From assembly GCA_003168255.1 (NCBI GenBank), contig PMSU01000079.1, positions 41,468-75,896 on the forward strand: 34,429 nucleotides of DNA, written 5' to 3'. The notes beneath the pieces are model-generated. The model had not been told where the DNA came from, did not search any database, and worked only from the letters and a program-made list of their open reading frames with translations. This document shows positions 23,164 through 29,837 of the stretch, piece by piece; position 1 is the first letter of the stretch; each line of letters begins with the position of its first letter. The position numbers were made by a program, and so were the translations under genes. The stretch comes from Actinomycetota bacterium. GTDB lineage: Bacteria; Actinomycetota; Actinomycetes; Streptosporangiales; Streptosporangiaceae.

Positions 23164-23199
23164 GGGGGTGGAGGGGGGAGAGAGGGGGGTCGCGAGGGG
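23164..23199 (+). promoter_or_regulatory. G-quadruplex-type tract upstream of the XRE-TPR gene
   Basis: Four G runs of 5, 6, 6 and 4 (23164-23168, 23173-23178, 23184-23189, 23196-23199) are separated by loops of 4, 5 and 6 bases, a textbook intramolecular G4 pattern on the plus strand. It lies 30-65 bases upstream of the regulator start, in the region shared with the divergent small genes, so folding could affect transcription in either direction. Confidence 0.7.
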
Positions 23200-23300
23200 T
23201 GTTGACGATCATCGCAGTGCGGTTGAGTTGGATCAATCAATCAACCGCCGCAAGCAAAGCTGACCTGGCCTGCGGGCTGGGCCGAGGAGACCGGGAGGAG

Positions 23301-23552
23301 GTGTGCCGTGATTGTCCCCTTTGGGAGTGGACCGTGACGCGCGATGCACACAGCAGCCCCGTAGGCGTGTGCAGGACACGGCACGGCGCGATGGAAGCCC
23401 TATCCAAGGCGCTGATCGCGGCGCGCTACCCATCAACTGGCCATGTAGCTCAAATAAAACTCACCACCTCGGCTCACCAGGGACCAACCTATCTGCGCGG
23501 ATTTCCTGTTCGCATGGCCGTCTACGACGAGACGGCAATCCAGTGGAGTTGA
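23301..23552 (+). CDS. Small hypothetical protein (83 aa) divergent from the XRE-TPR gene
   Basis: From a GTG at 23301, right after GGGAGGAG, the frame reads MCRDCPLWEWTVTRDAHSSP, then VGVCRTRHGAMEALSKALIAARYPSTGHV and ends YDETAIQWS. It keeps Trp-rich and RTRHGAMEALSKAL segments that look like a conserved small actinomycete protein. Three cysteines occur in the first 27 residues. The ribosome site is closer than usual, so an internal start is possible. It is the first of several small same-strand genes facing away from the regulator. No function known. Confidence 0.5.
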   Translation: MCRDCPLWEWTVTRDAHSSPVGVCRTRHGAMEALSKALIAARYPSTGHVAQIKLTTSAHQGPTYLRGFPVRMAVYDETAIQWS

Positions 23553-23586
23553 CAGCGACCGCCGGAAAGATGGCAGGAAACAATAG

Positions 23587-23838
23587 ATGCCACTCAACGA
23601 CGACAACGCGTGCCGAGCGACCGCTGAGCGGATCAACCGGAGTCGGTCGCAATGGCTTGTTTTGTGGGGATGTTATTCGAGGCTGTATTGGGCGTATCCA
23701 TTGTTCGAGACGCGTCGCCGGATACTCCTTTATGCGGCATACCCGGATGCGCTCGTCGCACGCATGGATGAAGCCGAACGGAGATTCCGTGTCTGGCCCG
23801 AGCAGGAAGGATCAACGGGGCATGACGCAAACGCATGA
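23587..23838 (+). CDS. Small hypothetical protein (83 aa)
   Basis: The product contains NRSRSQWLVLWGCYSRLYWAYP, then FETRRRILLYAAYPDALVARMDEAERRFRV, an aromatic-rich segment plus an amphipathic helix that I associate with small actinomycete proteins found near XRE-type regulators. GGCAGGAAAC lies upstream of the ATG. Its end overlaps the start of the next gene by 17 bases, supporting co-translation. No enzymatic motif. Confidence 0.55.
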   Translation: MPLNDDNACRATAERINRSRSQWLVLWGCYSRLYWAYPLFETRRRILLYAAYPDALVARMDEAERRFRVWPEQEGSTGHDANA

Positions 23839-24394
23839 TGAGCTGTATAACTCGCTCCAGTCGTTCCGCACTCGGAATTCACTAATCCGCGAAGTGAGAA
23901 CCCTATTGAAAGGTACCGGGCTGGAGATCCGGGAACTGGCGAGGGAGCTTGTAATCAGTAATCCGGGACATCCCGGACAGGGCCGTATTTACGTAACCTA
24001 TGCCACGGGTGAGGTCTCACACAGGCGCGTCGTCTGGGATTACCTGGGCTGTATCGACGGCCACGGGAACGACGACGAAAAGGCTGAGCTCAGCGTGAAC
24101 GCGGAAAAGTTTATCAGCGTCCTCACCGCGCGGAACAGCGGCTCGTTATGGCTCCCGGTTCGCGCCTGCTGCGCGCTGTTCGGCGGAGACCTCAGAGTCA
24201 CCGCGAGGGGGACAGCACGCGCACGCATTCCGCACGCTAGAGGCGTGCGGAATGCGGGAAGGGAACCCGTCCGCAACCGCTCGGCCGTAACGGCAGAAAG
24301 GAAGTCTGGAGCACATGTCAATCACGTTCGCATACCCCGTGCGGGATGGCCGCACGGGACACGGAAGGGGTCGCCTAGGCGGTTACCGGATTGA
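23822..24394 (+). CDS. Hypothetical protein (190 aa as read)
   Basis: The ATG at 23822 has AGGAAGGA upstream. Residues 1-105 look genuine: SLIREVRTLLKGTGLEIRE, LARELVISNPGHPGQGRIYV and YATGEVSHRRVVWDYLGCIDG. From about residue 120 on the sequence becomes Arg-rich, runs through a perfect hairpin at 24224-24256 and overlaps the next gene by 80 bases, so the true protein may be shorter, with a frameshift near 24150-24200. No domain recognised. It is translationally linked to the preceding small gene and shares its orientation. Confidence 0.5.
   Translation: MTQTHDELYNSLQSFRTRNSLIREVRTLLKGTGLEIRELARELVISNPGHPGQGRIYVTYATGEVSHRRVVWDYLGCIDGHGNDDEKAELSVNAEKFISVLTARNSGSLWLPVRACCALFGGDLRVTARGTARARIPHARGVRNAGREPVRNRSAVTAERKSGAHVNHVRIPRAGWPHGTRKGSPRRLPD
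24224..24256 (+). terminator. Perfect 14-bp stem-loop within the small-gene cluster
   Basis: CGCATTCCGCACGC (24224-24237) and GCGTGCGGAATGCG (24243-24256) pair fully around a TAGAG loop. It lies in the doubtful 3' part of the preceding frame and 58 bases before the next small gene, so it could terminate or attenuate transcription between them. Confidence 0.6.
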
Positions 24395-24548
24395 CATTCC
24401 CGGTCGCCGGGCCCTGCCGGCGGTCACCGCGTGCCGCAGCGTCGCGGCCAGGCCCCGCGGTCAGCTCGGCTTGCTCCACCCGGACGCCGGCACCGGCGCC
24501 AAGGCAATGAAGAACACCCACGCGTGGGCTCCGACCCCCCGACCGTGA
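24315..24548 (+). CDS. Small basic hypothetical protein (77 aa)
   Basis: The ATG at 24315 follows AAGGAAGTCTGGAGCAC. The product MSITFAYPVRDGRTGHGRGR and on through YRIDIPGRRALPAVTACRSVAARPRGQLGLLHPDAGTGAK is Gly/Arg-rich and compact, with good third-position bias. I cannot name a family, but the opening resembles small proteins linked to actinomycete mobile islands. It is last in the small-gene run, separated from the others by the hairpin. Confidence 0.45.
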   Translation: MSITFAYPVRDGRTGHGRGRLGGYRIDIPGRRALPAVTACRSVAARPRGQLGLLHPDAGTGAKAMKNTHAWAPTPRP

Positions 24549-24599
24549 CACCTCCAGAGCCACCGGTACCTCCAGGTTCGCTGACATGATTGCTTAGCT

Positions 24600-24790
24600 A
24601 TGCCCCGAACTGGGTAATCGGGGCCCGCCGATCCTGACCCCTGGCCTGGCTTGAGCTCGACCGTGCCGTCCGGTCCGTGCACCACCTGCACCTGCTGGCC
24701 GAATGGGAACTGGTACATGTCGTGGAAGGCCCAGCCACCCAGTCCGAACAGCACCCCGGCAACTTTGGCGAGCAGCTGCGTTAGCGTTCC
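24600..24790 (-). other. Possible decayed coding fragment on the minus strand
   Basis: Between the 77-aa gene and the kinase-like gene, the minus strand reads LLAKVAGVLFGLGGWAFHDM, then YQFPFGQQVQVVHGPDGTVELKPG, with strong G/C third positions for about 50 codons and a hydrophobic start. Coding character is lost below about 24610. There is no start signal before the kinase-like gene overlaps it. I do not recognise it; it may be a truncated secreted or membrane protein. Confidence 0.3.
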
Positions 24791-24793
24791 TTC

Positions 24794-25462
24794 ATGCTGT
24801 TCGTGTTGACCGGATCCAGCGGCGCCGGTAAAACGACGTTGGCGTCGCTCGTGGCCGGCCGAGTCGGCGGGCTGTCGGTGCACGACTTCGACGAGGTAGG
24901 TGTGCCCGCACACGCGGACCTCGCCTGGCGGCACCGTACCTTCGAATCATGGCTCTCGTTCGACGGAGACCTGCTCCTAAGTTGCCAGTCGCCAATCGGC
25001 GAAGTGCTCGCATCCCCGTCCGCCGTGCGGCTCGACGGCATCGCGATCTGTCTGATCGACGTAGCCGACGACCTACGCCGCAGCCGGCTCGCGGCACGAT
25101 TCGCCTACCCGCCCGAGCAGGGGGACGCGTTTGTCGGCTGGGCCCAGTGGCATCGTGAACACGCTGCCGACCCGTGCTACCGTCCCGAGGTCATCCGCGA
25201 AGGATGCTGGCCGCAGATGCGCTGGGACCGGTGGGCCGACTGGACCGCCGCAGACCCGCGATGGCACGTTGACATCGTGGATACAACACCGCATACGCCT
25301 GTCGAATCCGCCGATATGATCGTCCACTGGATATCGGCACAGCGAGAAGCACACGCCCAGGGAACCCTGCCGCTAGCCGCCGGATGGTCCACTCCCGCCT
25401 TGGCCCCAAGGAGCGAACCGGCGCTGGCAGATCGCAGATGCGGCGGCGGTGGGCGGGGCTAG
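24794..25462 (+). CDS. P-loop NTPase, small-molecule kinase-like
   Basis: The 222-aa product starts MLFVLTGSSGAGKTTLASLV, with the Walker A GSSGAGKTT at about 7-15. Next come HDFDEVGVP (probable Walker-B-like acidic strand), LLLSCQSPIGEVLASPSA, RLDGIAICLIDVAD and a Trp-rich MRWDRWADWTAADPRW, matching a group of actinomycete nucleotide-kinase-fold proteins. The function is unknown; phosphorylation of a small substrate is the likely activity. The last 25 residues are low-complexity and may come from a deletion fusing the gene to downstream sequence. The ribosome site is weak. Confidence 0.7.
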   Translation: MLFVLTGSSGAGKTTLASLVAGRVGGLSVHDFDEVGVPAHADLAWRHRTFESWLSFDGDLLLSCQSPIGEVLASPSAVRLDGIAICLIDVADDLRRSRLAARFAYPPEQGDAFVGWAQWHREHAADPCYRPEVIREGCWPQMRWDRWADWTAADPRWHVDIVDTTPHTPVESADMIVHWISAQREAHAQGTLPLAAGWSTPALAPRSEPALADRRCGGGGRG

Positions 25463-25554
25463 CAGCGGGACCGCACGGCGGTGGTAGTGATGGCCCGCGC
25501 CGGATGCGGGCTGACCTGGCCGGGCGGTCGTGCCCTGGTGCGGGCGGGCGGCGG

Positions 25555-25740
25555 CCAGGCCGGGCTGCTCGTCCGGTCCGACCGGGCCGAAGATGCCGAG
25601 ATCCTCCTCCGGCGCCATCGACGGTATGGAAGATCGTTAAAGACGCGGGCATCGGCCCTGTACCTAGGCGAGCCGGGCAGACCCGGCGGGCGTTGCTGGG
25701 CAAGACGATCCTCGCCGCGGACTTCCACGTCGACACCGCG
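25555..25740 (+). pseudogene. Degenerate integrase-core transposase fragments
   Basis: Two pieces of one known actinomycete integrase-core protein remain, in different frames. The first reads AGLLVRSDRAEDAEILLRRH (the N-terminal DAEILLLRHQL region) and the second PSTVWKIVKDAGIGPVPRRAG followed by KTILAADFHVDT (helix-turn-helix, then the start of the DDE core with its first Asp). The segment between them and the entire C-terminal catalytic core are gone. The right end merges into a Crp-like fragment at FLRGL. No inverted repeats are left. Confidence 0.7.
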
Positions 25741-26008
25741 TTCCTGCGCGGACTGCCCAGGGACCATGTCACCTTGCTGGCGGCGCACGCCCAGCCCATC
25801 AAGCTCCCGGGCCGGCGCCGCCTGTTCGAGGAGGGCGGCACCGCTGGCCGGTTCTGGCTTTATCAAGGCCATCAGGGCCGAATGCGCCCAGGACCCGGCC
25901 CTCGGCCACGAGGTCACCAGCCGCTTCCTGCGGGTCACCCTGCACCGCCTGCGGACCACCCGCACCCGGCTCCTCGACATCCGGGCCCAGCCCGAGTTCC
26001 TGGCCTGA
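25738..26008 (+). pseudogene. Crp-like cyclic-nucleotide-binding regulator with internal deletion
   Basis: The N-terminal piece reads FLRGLPRDHVTLLAAHAQPI, then KLPGRRRLFEEGGTAGRFWL, the start of a cyclic-nucleotide-binding (cupin) domain. After one base shift the last piece reads AIRAECAQDPALGHEVTSRF, then LRVTLHRLRTTRTRLLDIRA, ending at TGA 26006-26008, which is the C-terminal helix of the same small family. About 60 residues of the beta barrel are missing at the join near 25860, so it cannot bind nucleotide. The left edge is fused to the transposase fragment. Confidence 0.7.
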
Positions 26009-26112
26009 CGCCTGGGAGCTGAGAGAATGTTGGGCCCGGTGGCCGGGGGGTGTGACGCTGCTGGGGGAACGGGCCAACTAAGAGGTGTGAGCCAGATATC
26101 GTCATCGCCGCC

Positions 26113-26400
26113 GGGCCGCAGACCGTGGCCGACCTGACCGCGGACACCTTCGCCCATGCGATCACATCGTTCGCCGCCTTCGACCCGCGCAAAGGCACCC
26201 CGCGTGCCTGGGTGTTCGGCATCGTCCGCCGGATCTACGCCGCGCACTGCCAAGCACACAGCCAGCAGCGGAGCAGGGTGCAGCGGCTGGCGGGCCGCCG
26301 GGAACTGGCCCCCGACGAAGTCGGGGACCTGATCGACCGGATCGATGCCGAACGCGCTGGCCGGGCGCTGGTCACCAGGCTGACCACGCTGCCCGCCGCC
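26113..26400 (+). pseudogene. RNA polymerase sigma-70 (ECF) fragment lacking region 4
   Basis: The frame reads GPQTVADLTADTFAHAITSF, then FDPRKGTPRAWVFGIVRRIY, the region 2 core of an ECF sigma factor (DDLTxETF, then the -10 recognition helix WxxGIxRR), followed by the linker DEVGDLIDRIDAERAGRAL and LTTLPAA. The N-terminal 20-30 residues before GPQT and all of region 4 (promoter -35 binding) are absent. Right after LPAA the sequence passes in another frame into the membrane partner. It cannot act as a sigma factor. 26009-26112 holds nothing recognised. Confidence 0.7.
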
Positions 26401-26402
26401 GG

Positions 26403-26870
26403 GTCCGGCGGCCGCTCTGGCTGGCCGCCGCCGCGGCCGCTGTCACCACCGCTGCGGTGATGGCGCTGGGCAGCGCACCCGCCTACGCCGCGTATTCGGT
26501 GACCCGGCACGCCAACGGCACCGTCACGGTATCGGTCGACCGCGCGTCCGGCGTGGCCGGCGCCAACGCGACCCTGCACGCGATGCGCGCCCGGGTAGCG
26601 GTCGTCCCGGCACGGCCAGGCTGCCCGCCGATCCGGTCGCTGCCGCACCCCCGTCCGGCCCCGCACCCGCACGTGTCGGTCGCCACCCGGGTAACCAAGA
26701 GCGGGCATCGCTCCGTCACCGTCACGCTGACCGAGAGCGGCATCCCCGCCCGGGACACGCTGCTACTGGCATTCAGCGGCAGCAGCGGCCCCGGCAGCAC
26801 CTCACTGGGCGCCGGCGGCATCATCACCGGCCGCGCGCCCCGCTGCGTGAGCCTTCCACCCGCGCCTTAG
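26403..26870 (+). pseudogene. Sigma-linked membrane protein missing its N-terminus
   Basis: In a frame entering at VRRPLWLAAAAAAVTTAAVM the sequence gives a membrane helix, then an exported-type domain (VTVSVDRASGVAGANATLHA, VAVVPARPGCPPI, VATRVTKSGHRSVTVT) and ends AGGIITGRAPRCVSLPPAP at TAG 26868-26870. This is the partner that commonly follows ECF sigma genes in actinomycetes; its cytoplasmic N-terminal domain is missing. A GTG/ATG at 26457-26460 could still start a short product but would split the membrane helix. So sigma and partner are joined by one deletion. Confidence 0.6.
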
Positions 26871-26945
26871 CCCGGCGGGCGCGGTGCCGGCTCAAGCAGT
26901 ACCGTGACCCAGGCCAGCTGAGCAAGGCAGCGTCAGGCTGCGTCC

Positions 26946-27036
26946 TGGCCGCGGCCGTCTCGTGGACCCGCGAGCGCCGCTACGCCCGGTCGCGTCGCCG
27001 GATGCTGCTCAAGGCGGCCACGAGTCCCTGACCAGC
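26946..27036 (+). pseudogene. Compressed fossil copy of the MFS-merR operon end
   Basis: Three blocks repeat the MFS-merR locus in the same order and strand: 26946-26970 equals 20043-20067 (25 of 25), 26985-27010 equals 20483-20508 (26 of 26) and 27019-27036 matches 20643-20660 with one mismatch. The source spacings of 415 and 134 bases have shrunk to 14 and 8. So a second copy of the transporter C-terminus and merR existed here and lost most of its interior. Confidence 0.85.
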
Positions 27037-27086
27037 GCCGCGCGGACCCAGCTATCCGGCGTCGCTAACCACCGTGACGTTCGGAA

Positions 27087-27137
27087 ATCATGATGTAGTT
27101 CTGGTGTGAAAAGTTGGCGGATTGCTATCATGATGTC
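27087..27137 (+). promoter_or_regulatory. Promoter with two ATCATGATGT operators
   Basis: The 10-bp word ATCATGATGT, which holds the palindrome ATCATGAT, occurs at 27087-27096 and 27127-27136, exactly 40 bp (about four helical turns) apart. The second copy overlaps a TANNNT -10 element, TATCAT (27126-27131), six bases before the ATG at 27138. Transcription would therefore begin at the start codon (leaderless), and binding of the encoded ribbon-helix-helix protein at both sites would shut it off. Confidence 0.55.
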
Positions 27138-27356
27138 ATGGAGCAAGGCAAGGTCAAGGTCATCACCGTCCGCATCGCCCCCGATGATGCCCATCGCGCC
27201 GAGATCGTTGCCCGAGTCGACGAGATTTCGGTCAATGAAGTGTTCCGGCGGGCGCTTGTGCAGTATTTCGAGCACAAGCGGACGGACGCCGACTTCGTAG
27301 CGCGGGCCAAAGCGATGGTCGCCCGCGACGCCGAGATCGTGGGCGGGCTGCGATGA
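27138..27356 (+). CDS. Ribbon-helix-helix protein (orphan antitoxin-like)
   Basis: The 72-aa product MEQGKVKVITVRIAPDDAHR, then AEIVARVDEISVNEVFRRAL, has a short N-terminal beta strand and two helices typical of CopG/Arc-type DNA-binding proteins, followed by a charged tail (YFEHKRTDADFVARAKAMV). It resembles antitoxins but no toxin gene is next to it. The ATG has no Shine-Dalgarno, and a -10 element lies six bases upstream, suggesting a leaderless message. Its stop overlaps the start of the broken FUSC gene (ATGA), so it was the first gene of that operon and may have regulated it. Confidence 0.75.
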   Translation: MEQGKVKVITVRIAPDDAHRAEIVARVDEISVNEVFRRALVQYFEHKRTDADFVARAKAMVARDAEIVGGLR

Positions 27357-28211
27357 GTGTCAGCTTGATCCGGTCGAGGGCCCCGGTCGGTCCCGCAGCG
27401 GTACGGATCCGCAGCAGGTGGATCGACCGCTTCGCTGGCTCCGACCCTGGCCTGGGCCGGCTCCGCACCGCCCTTCAGAGCGTGCTGACCATCGCGGTCA
27501 TCCTCGCTGTACGTGCAGCTCGACGAGTTCTCCAACTCGCTGCTGCTGCTCCGCCTCGAAGAGACGGCACTCGGTGCGGCCGTCGCCGTTGCCGTGGTCA
27601 TGCTGGTCCTCCCGCTGCGCACTCGCCACGTTCTGCGCATCGCCCTGCGCAGCCACGTCCAGGCGATCGGCGCGATGGCCGACCACGCCGCTGAACGCCT
27701 GCTGGGGGAAGAGGACCAGGCGGGAGGAACGCTGCGCGGCGACGCCCGGGCCGTCGATGCCTCCTACCAGGCTCTGGTCGCGACGGCCCAGCCGCTGCGC
27801 CGCAATCTATTCGGCAGCCTTGACGCGGAAGCCGGCCAGATGATGCGCCTCGCCTCGGCCTCCCGCAACTACAGCCGCAATCTGGTCGCCGACGTCGAGG
27901 CAATCGGGCTGGCCGACACCGAAACGCGTATGCAGATCGAGCAGGCGAGCGCTACCTTGCATGATTCGATCGAGGTCGTGGCCGGGGCCTTCACCGGGTC
28001 AAGGGATGCCACCTACACCCGATCGTCGGCTCTCTTCGACCGGGCCGAACTCCGGCTCGAAAGGGGCTTCGCCGTCGCCGGAGAAGGTCAGCTCGCCATC
28101 CGTGACCTCAAGCTCATCGACGGTGCCATGGCGGGCATGGCCGAACTCATGGGGCTTCACATCACCGACTACGACACCAGCGGCGTACCCGGGGCGGTTC
28201 GTCACATTTGA
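27353..28211 (+). pseudogene. FUSC-family (aromatic acid exporter-like) transporter with internal deletion
   Basis: From the ATG at 27353 the frame gives SRWIDRFAGSDPGLGRLRTA, then LQSVLTIAVILA, the N-terminus of an FUSC protein. It then shifts frame near 27505 into LYVQLDEFSNSLLLLRLEET, followed by AVAVAVVMLVLPLRTRHVL, the last membrane part, and about 190 residues of intact cytoplasmic C-terminal domain ending at TGA 28209-28211. The first membrane bundle and middle cytoplasmic domain, several hundred residues, are missing. A GTG at 27513 could start a 232-aa remnant. The last bases overlap the convergent dioxygenase gene by 10. Confidence 0.7.
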
Positions 28212-29122
28212 TGCGAGGTGGCCATCAGGTCGGCTAGGTCGTCGGGCTCCAGCATGGAGGGTGGCACGTCGGGTCCCCATGCGTACAGGGCGCCGAGCGA
28301 CGGTTCCCATGTTCCCGGTGTCCACAGTTGGTCGTCGGTGATGGTGTCCATGTCGGAGTAGTACTCGGAGAAGTTGCCGGCTGGGTCTCGCAGGTACCAG
28401 AAGAAGTTGGAGCCGATGAAGTGACGGCCCAGCCCCCAGGTGTGACGCTCGGGGTGACCGTCGAGCATCCGGCTGGCTCCGCGGCCGACTTCGTCGACGT
28501 CTTCGACTTGCCAGGATGTGTGATGCAGGAACGCCACCGGGGATGGCTGGATCAGCAGGTTGTGATGATCGGTGGAGCATCGCATGAAGGCGGCGACGCC
28601 CGGGACTTGGTCGCTTACCTTGAATCCGACGCCGTCGACGAAGAAGCGCTGCGAGGCTTCGGCGTCGGGAGTGCCGATGACGACGTGACCCAGTTGGCGG
28701 GGGCGGATCGGCTGGTCGCGCAGGACGGCTGGTGCACGGCGGTTCTTTCGTTCGGCCCGGCCGGGCCCGTTGTACGGCGTGATCGCGGCTGGAGCTTGTG
28801 AGATCCGGGGGAGGACTTTGATCACCGCCAGGGCGCCGCTGTGAATCTCGACTGCGCTGACGCTGGCAGGGGCGCGCTGGCCGGTGACCCCGAGTCTGGC
28901 TAGCCGGTCGGTAACACGGTCCAGGTCGTCGGGGTCATCAGCTCCGATGCACAACTCGATCAGCCGCCGGGCGGGGCTGTGGACGATGCGAAGTTGCTCC
29001 CCGCCATCGCTGGTCGAGAAGCAGGCACCGTCACGGGTCAGCCCGAACTCGGCGTAGTACCGGCAGGTTTCTTCGACGTTGGGAACGCCGATCGTGATCG
29101 ACGCAAGCCGGTGCAAGGCCAC
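28202..29122 (-). CDS. VOC-superfamily extradiol (catechol 2,3-type) dioxygenase
   Basis: The 306-aa product has two vicinal-oxygen-chelate modules. The second holds the iron ligands expected in type I extradiol enzymes: His at about 146 (RQLGHVVIG), His at about 200-201 (FLHHTSWQVED) and Glu at about 253 (GNFSEYYSD), plus the second-shell His about 234 (GLGRHFIGS). It should cleave a catechol-like ring with O2 and Fe(II). The first module lacks ligands, as usual. It lies 45 bases after a PNPOx-type gene on the same strand, and the divergent TetR probably controls both. The natural ring substrate is unknown. Confidence 0.85.
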   Translation of the reverse strand: MALHRLASITIGVPNVEETCRYYAEFGLTRDGACFSTSDGGEQLRIVHSPARRLIELCIGADDPDDLDRVTDRLARLGVTGQRAPASVSAVEIHSGALAVIKVLPRISQAPAAITPYNGPGRAERKNRRAPAVLRDQPIRPRQLGHVVIGTPDAEASQRFFVDGVGFKVSDQVPGVAAFMRCSTDHHNLLIQPSPVAFLHHTSWQVEDVDEVGRGASRMLDGHPERHTWGLGRHFIGSNFFWYLRDPAGNFSEYYSDMDTITDDQLWTPGTWEPSLGALYAWGPDVPPSMLEPDDLADLMATSHQM

Positions 29123-29167
29123 GGCTTCCTCCTCAGCTAGGCCTTCGACGCTGGCGAACCGGGAACA

Positions 29168-29782
29168 TCAAACTTCGCCCGGAGCGTCCGGAGCGTCCCA
29201 GGGCATTGACGCCGAGACCCAGTGGGTCAGCGGCTCCTCCTGGTCGTTGCTGTGCAGGTGTCGCGGCGGCGTGACAAACGTCGCGTAGGGCCGGCAGCGC
29301 ACCAGCACCCGGCTTTCCTCCTCTCCCATCGCCTTGATCATGGGGCGCAGCTCTGCTGCCAACGGCTCACCCGACATGCGTTCCGCCACCGCCATCATCA
29401 CGTCGACCAGGGTTTCGCCGTCATCGTCGATCACTGCGTCGCAATAGACCTGTAGGTAGGCGAAAGGCCAGGTCTCGTCGAGCACGCACAGGCTGACTTT
29501 GCCGTTCCGGGCTACCGCCTTGGCCTTGGCCCGGCTCGCCATGGTCGCCACGAGCAAGTCGTCGTTGCCGTCTGGGATGTAGTAGACGACCGACATCGCC
29601 GGCCCATCCAGCCGGCGACCGTAGCCGAACACGCAGGTCCGGTGGGTCCGGACGAACTGCCGCCGCTCGGAGGGCAGCATGTCCCGGTCGGTCGGCGCCT
29701 GGAACGGATCCATCGACAACGGCAAAAGACGCACCGATGCGCGCTCTGTGTCTTGGTTAGTGACTGCACGGGCACCGCTCAT
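29168..29782 (-). CDS. PNPOx-like (split beta-barrel) flavin/F420-type oxidoreductase
   Basis: The 204-aa product has the split-barrel fold pattern: RQFVRTHRTCVFGYGRRLDGPAMSVVYYIPDGNDDLLVATMASRAKAKAVARNGKVSLCVLD reads strand-strand-helix-strand, followed by the helical VDVMMAVAERM and a C-terminal FVTPPRH. AGGAGGTGCGG precedes the ATG at 29780-29782; the longer open frame crosses the promoter and was not used. Such proteins use FMN or F420 to reduce or oxidise small ring compounds; which cofactor is unclear. It heads an operon with the extradiol dioxygenase, so both may work on the same aromatic or quinone. Confidence 0.75.
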   Translation of the reverse strand: MSGARAVTNQDTERASVRLLPLSMDPFQAPTDRDMLPSERRQFVRTHRTCVFGYGRRLDGPAMSVVYYIPDGNDDLLVATMASRAKAKAVARNGKVSLCVLDETWPFAYLQVYCDAVIDDDGETLVDVMMAVAERMSGEPLAAELRPMIKAMGEEESRVLVRCRPYATFVTPPRHLHSNDQEEPLTHWVSASMPWDAPDAPGEV

Positions 29783-29802
29783 ACCCCGCACCTCCTGATC
29801 GC

Positions 29803-29820
29803 TATTATCGTTTGATAATA
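29803..29820. promoter_or_regulatory. TetR-type operator with -10 elements on both strands
   Basis: TATTATC-GTTT-GATAATA is a perfect inverted repeat in the 55-bp gap between the divergent PNPOx and tetR genes. Each arm reads GATAAT on one strand, close to a -10 box, so binding would block both promoters. Confidence 0.65.
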
Positions 29821-29837
29821 AGAGTACACTTCGAGAG

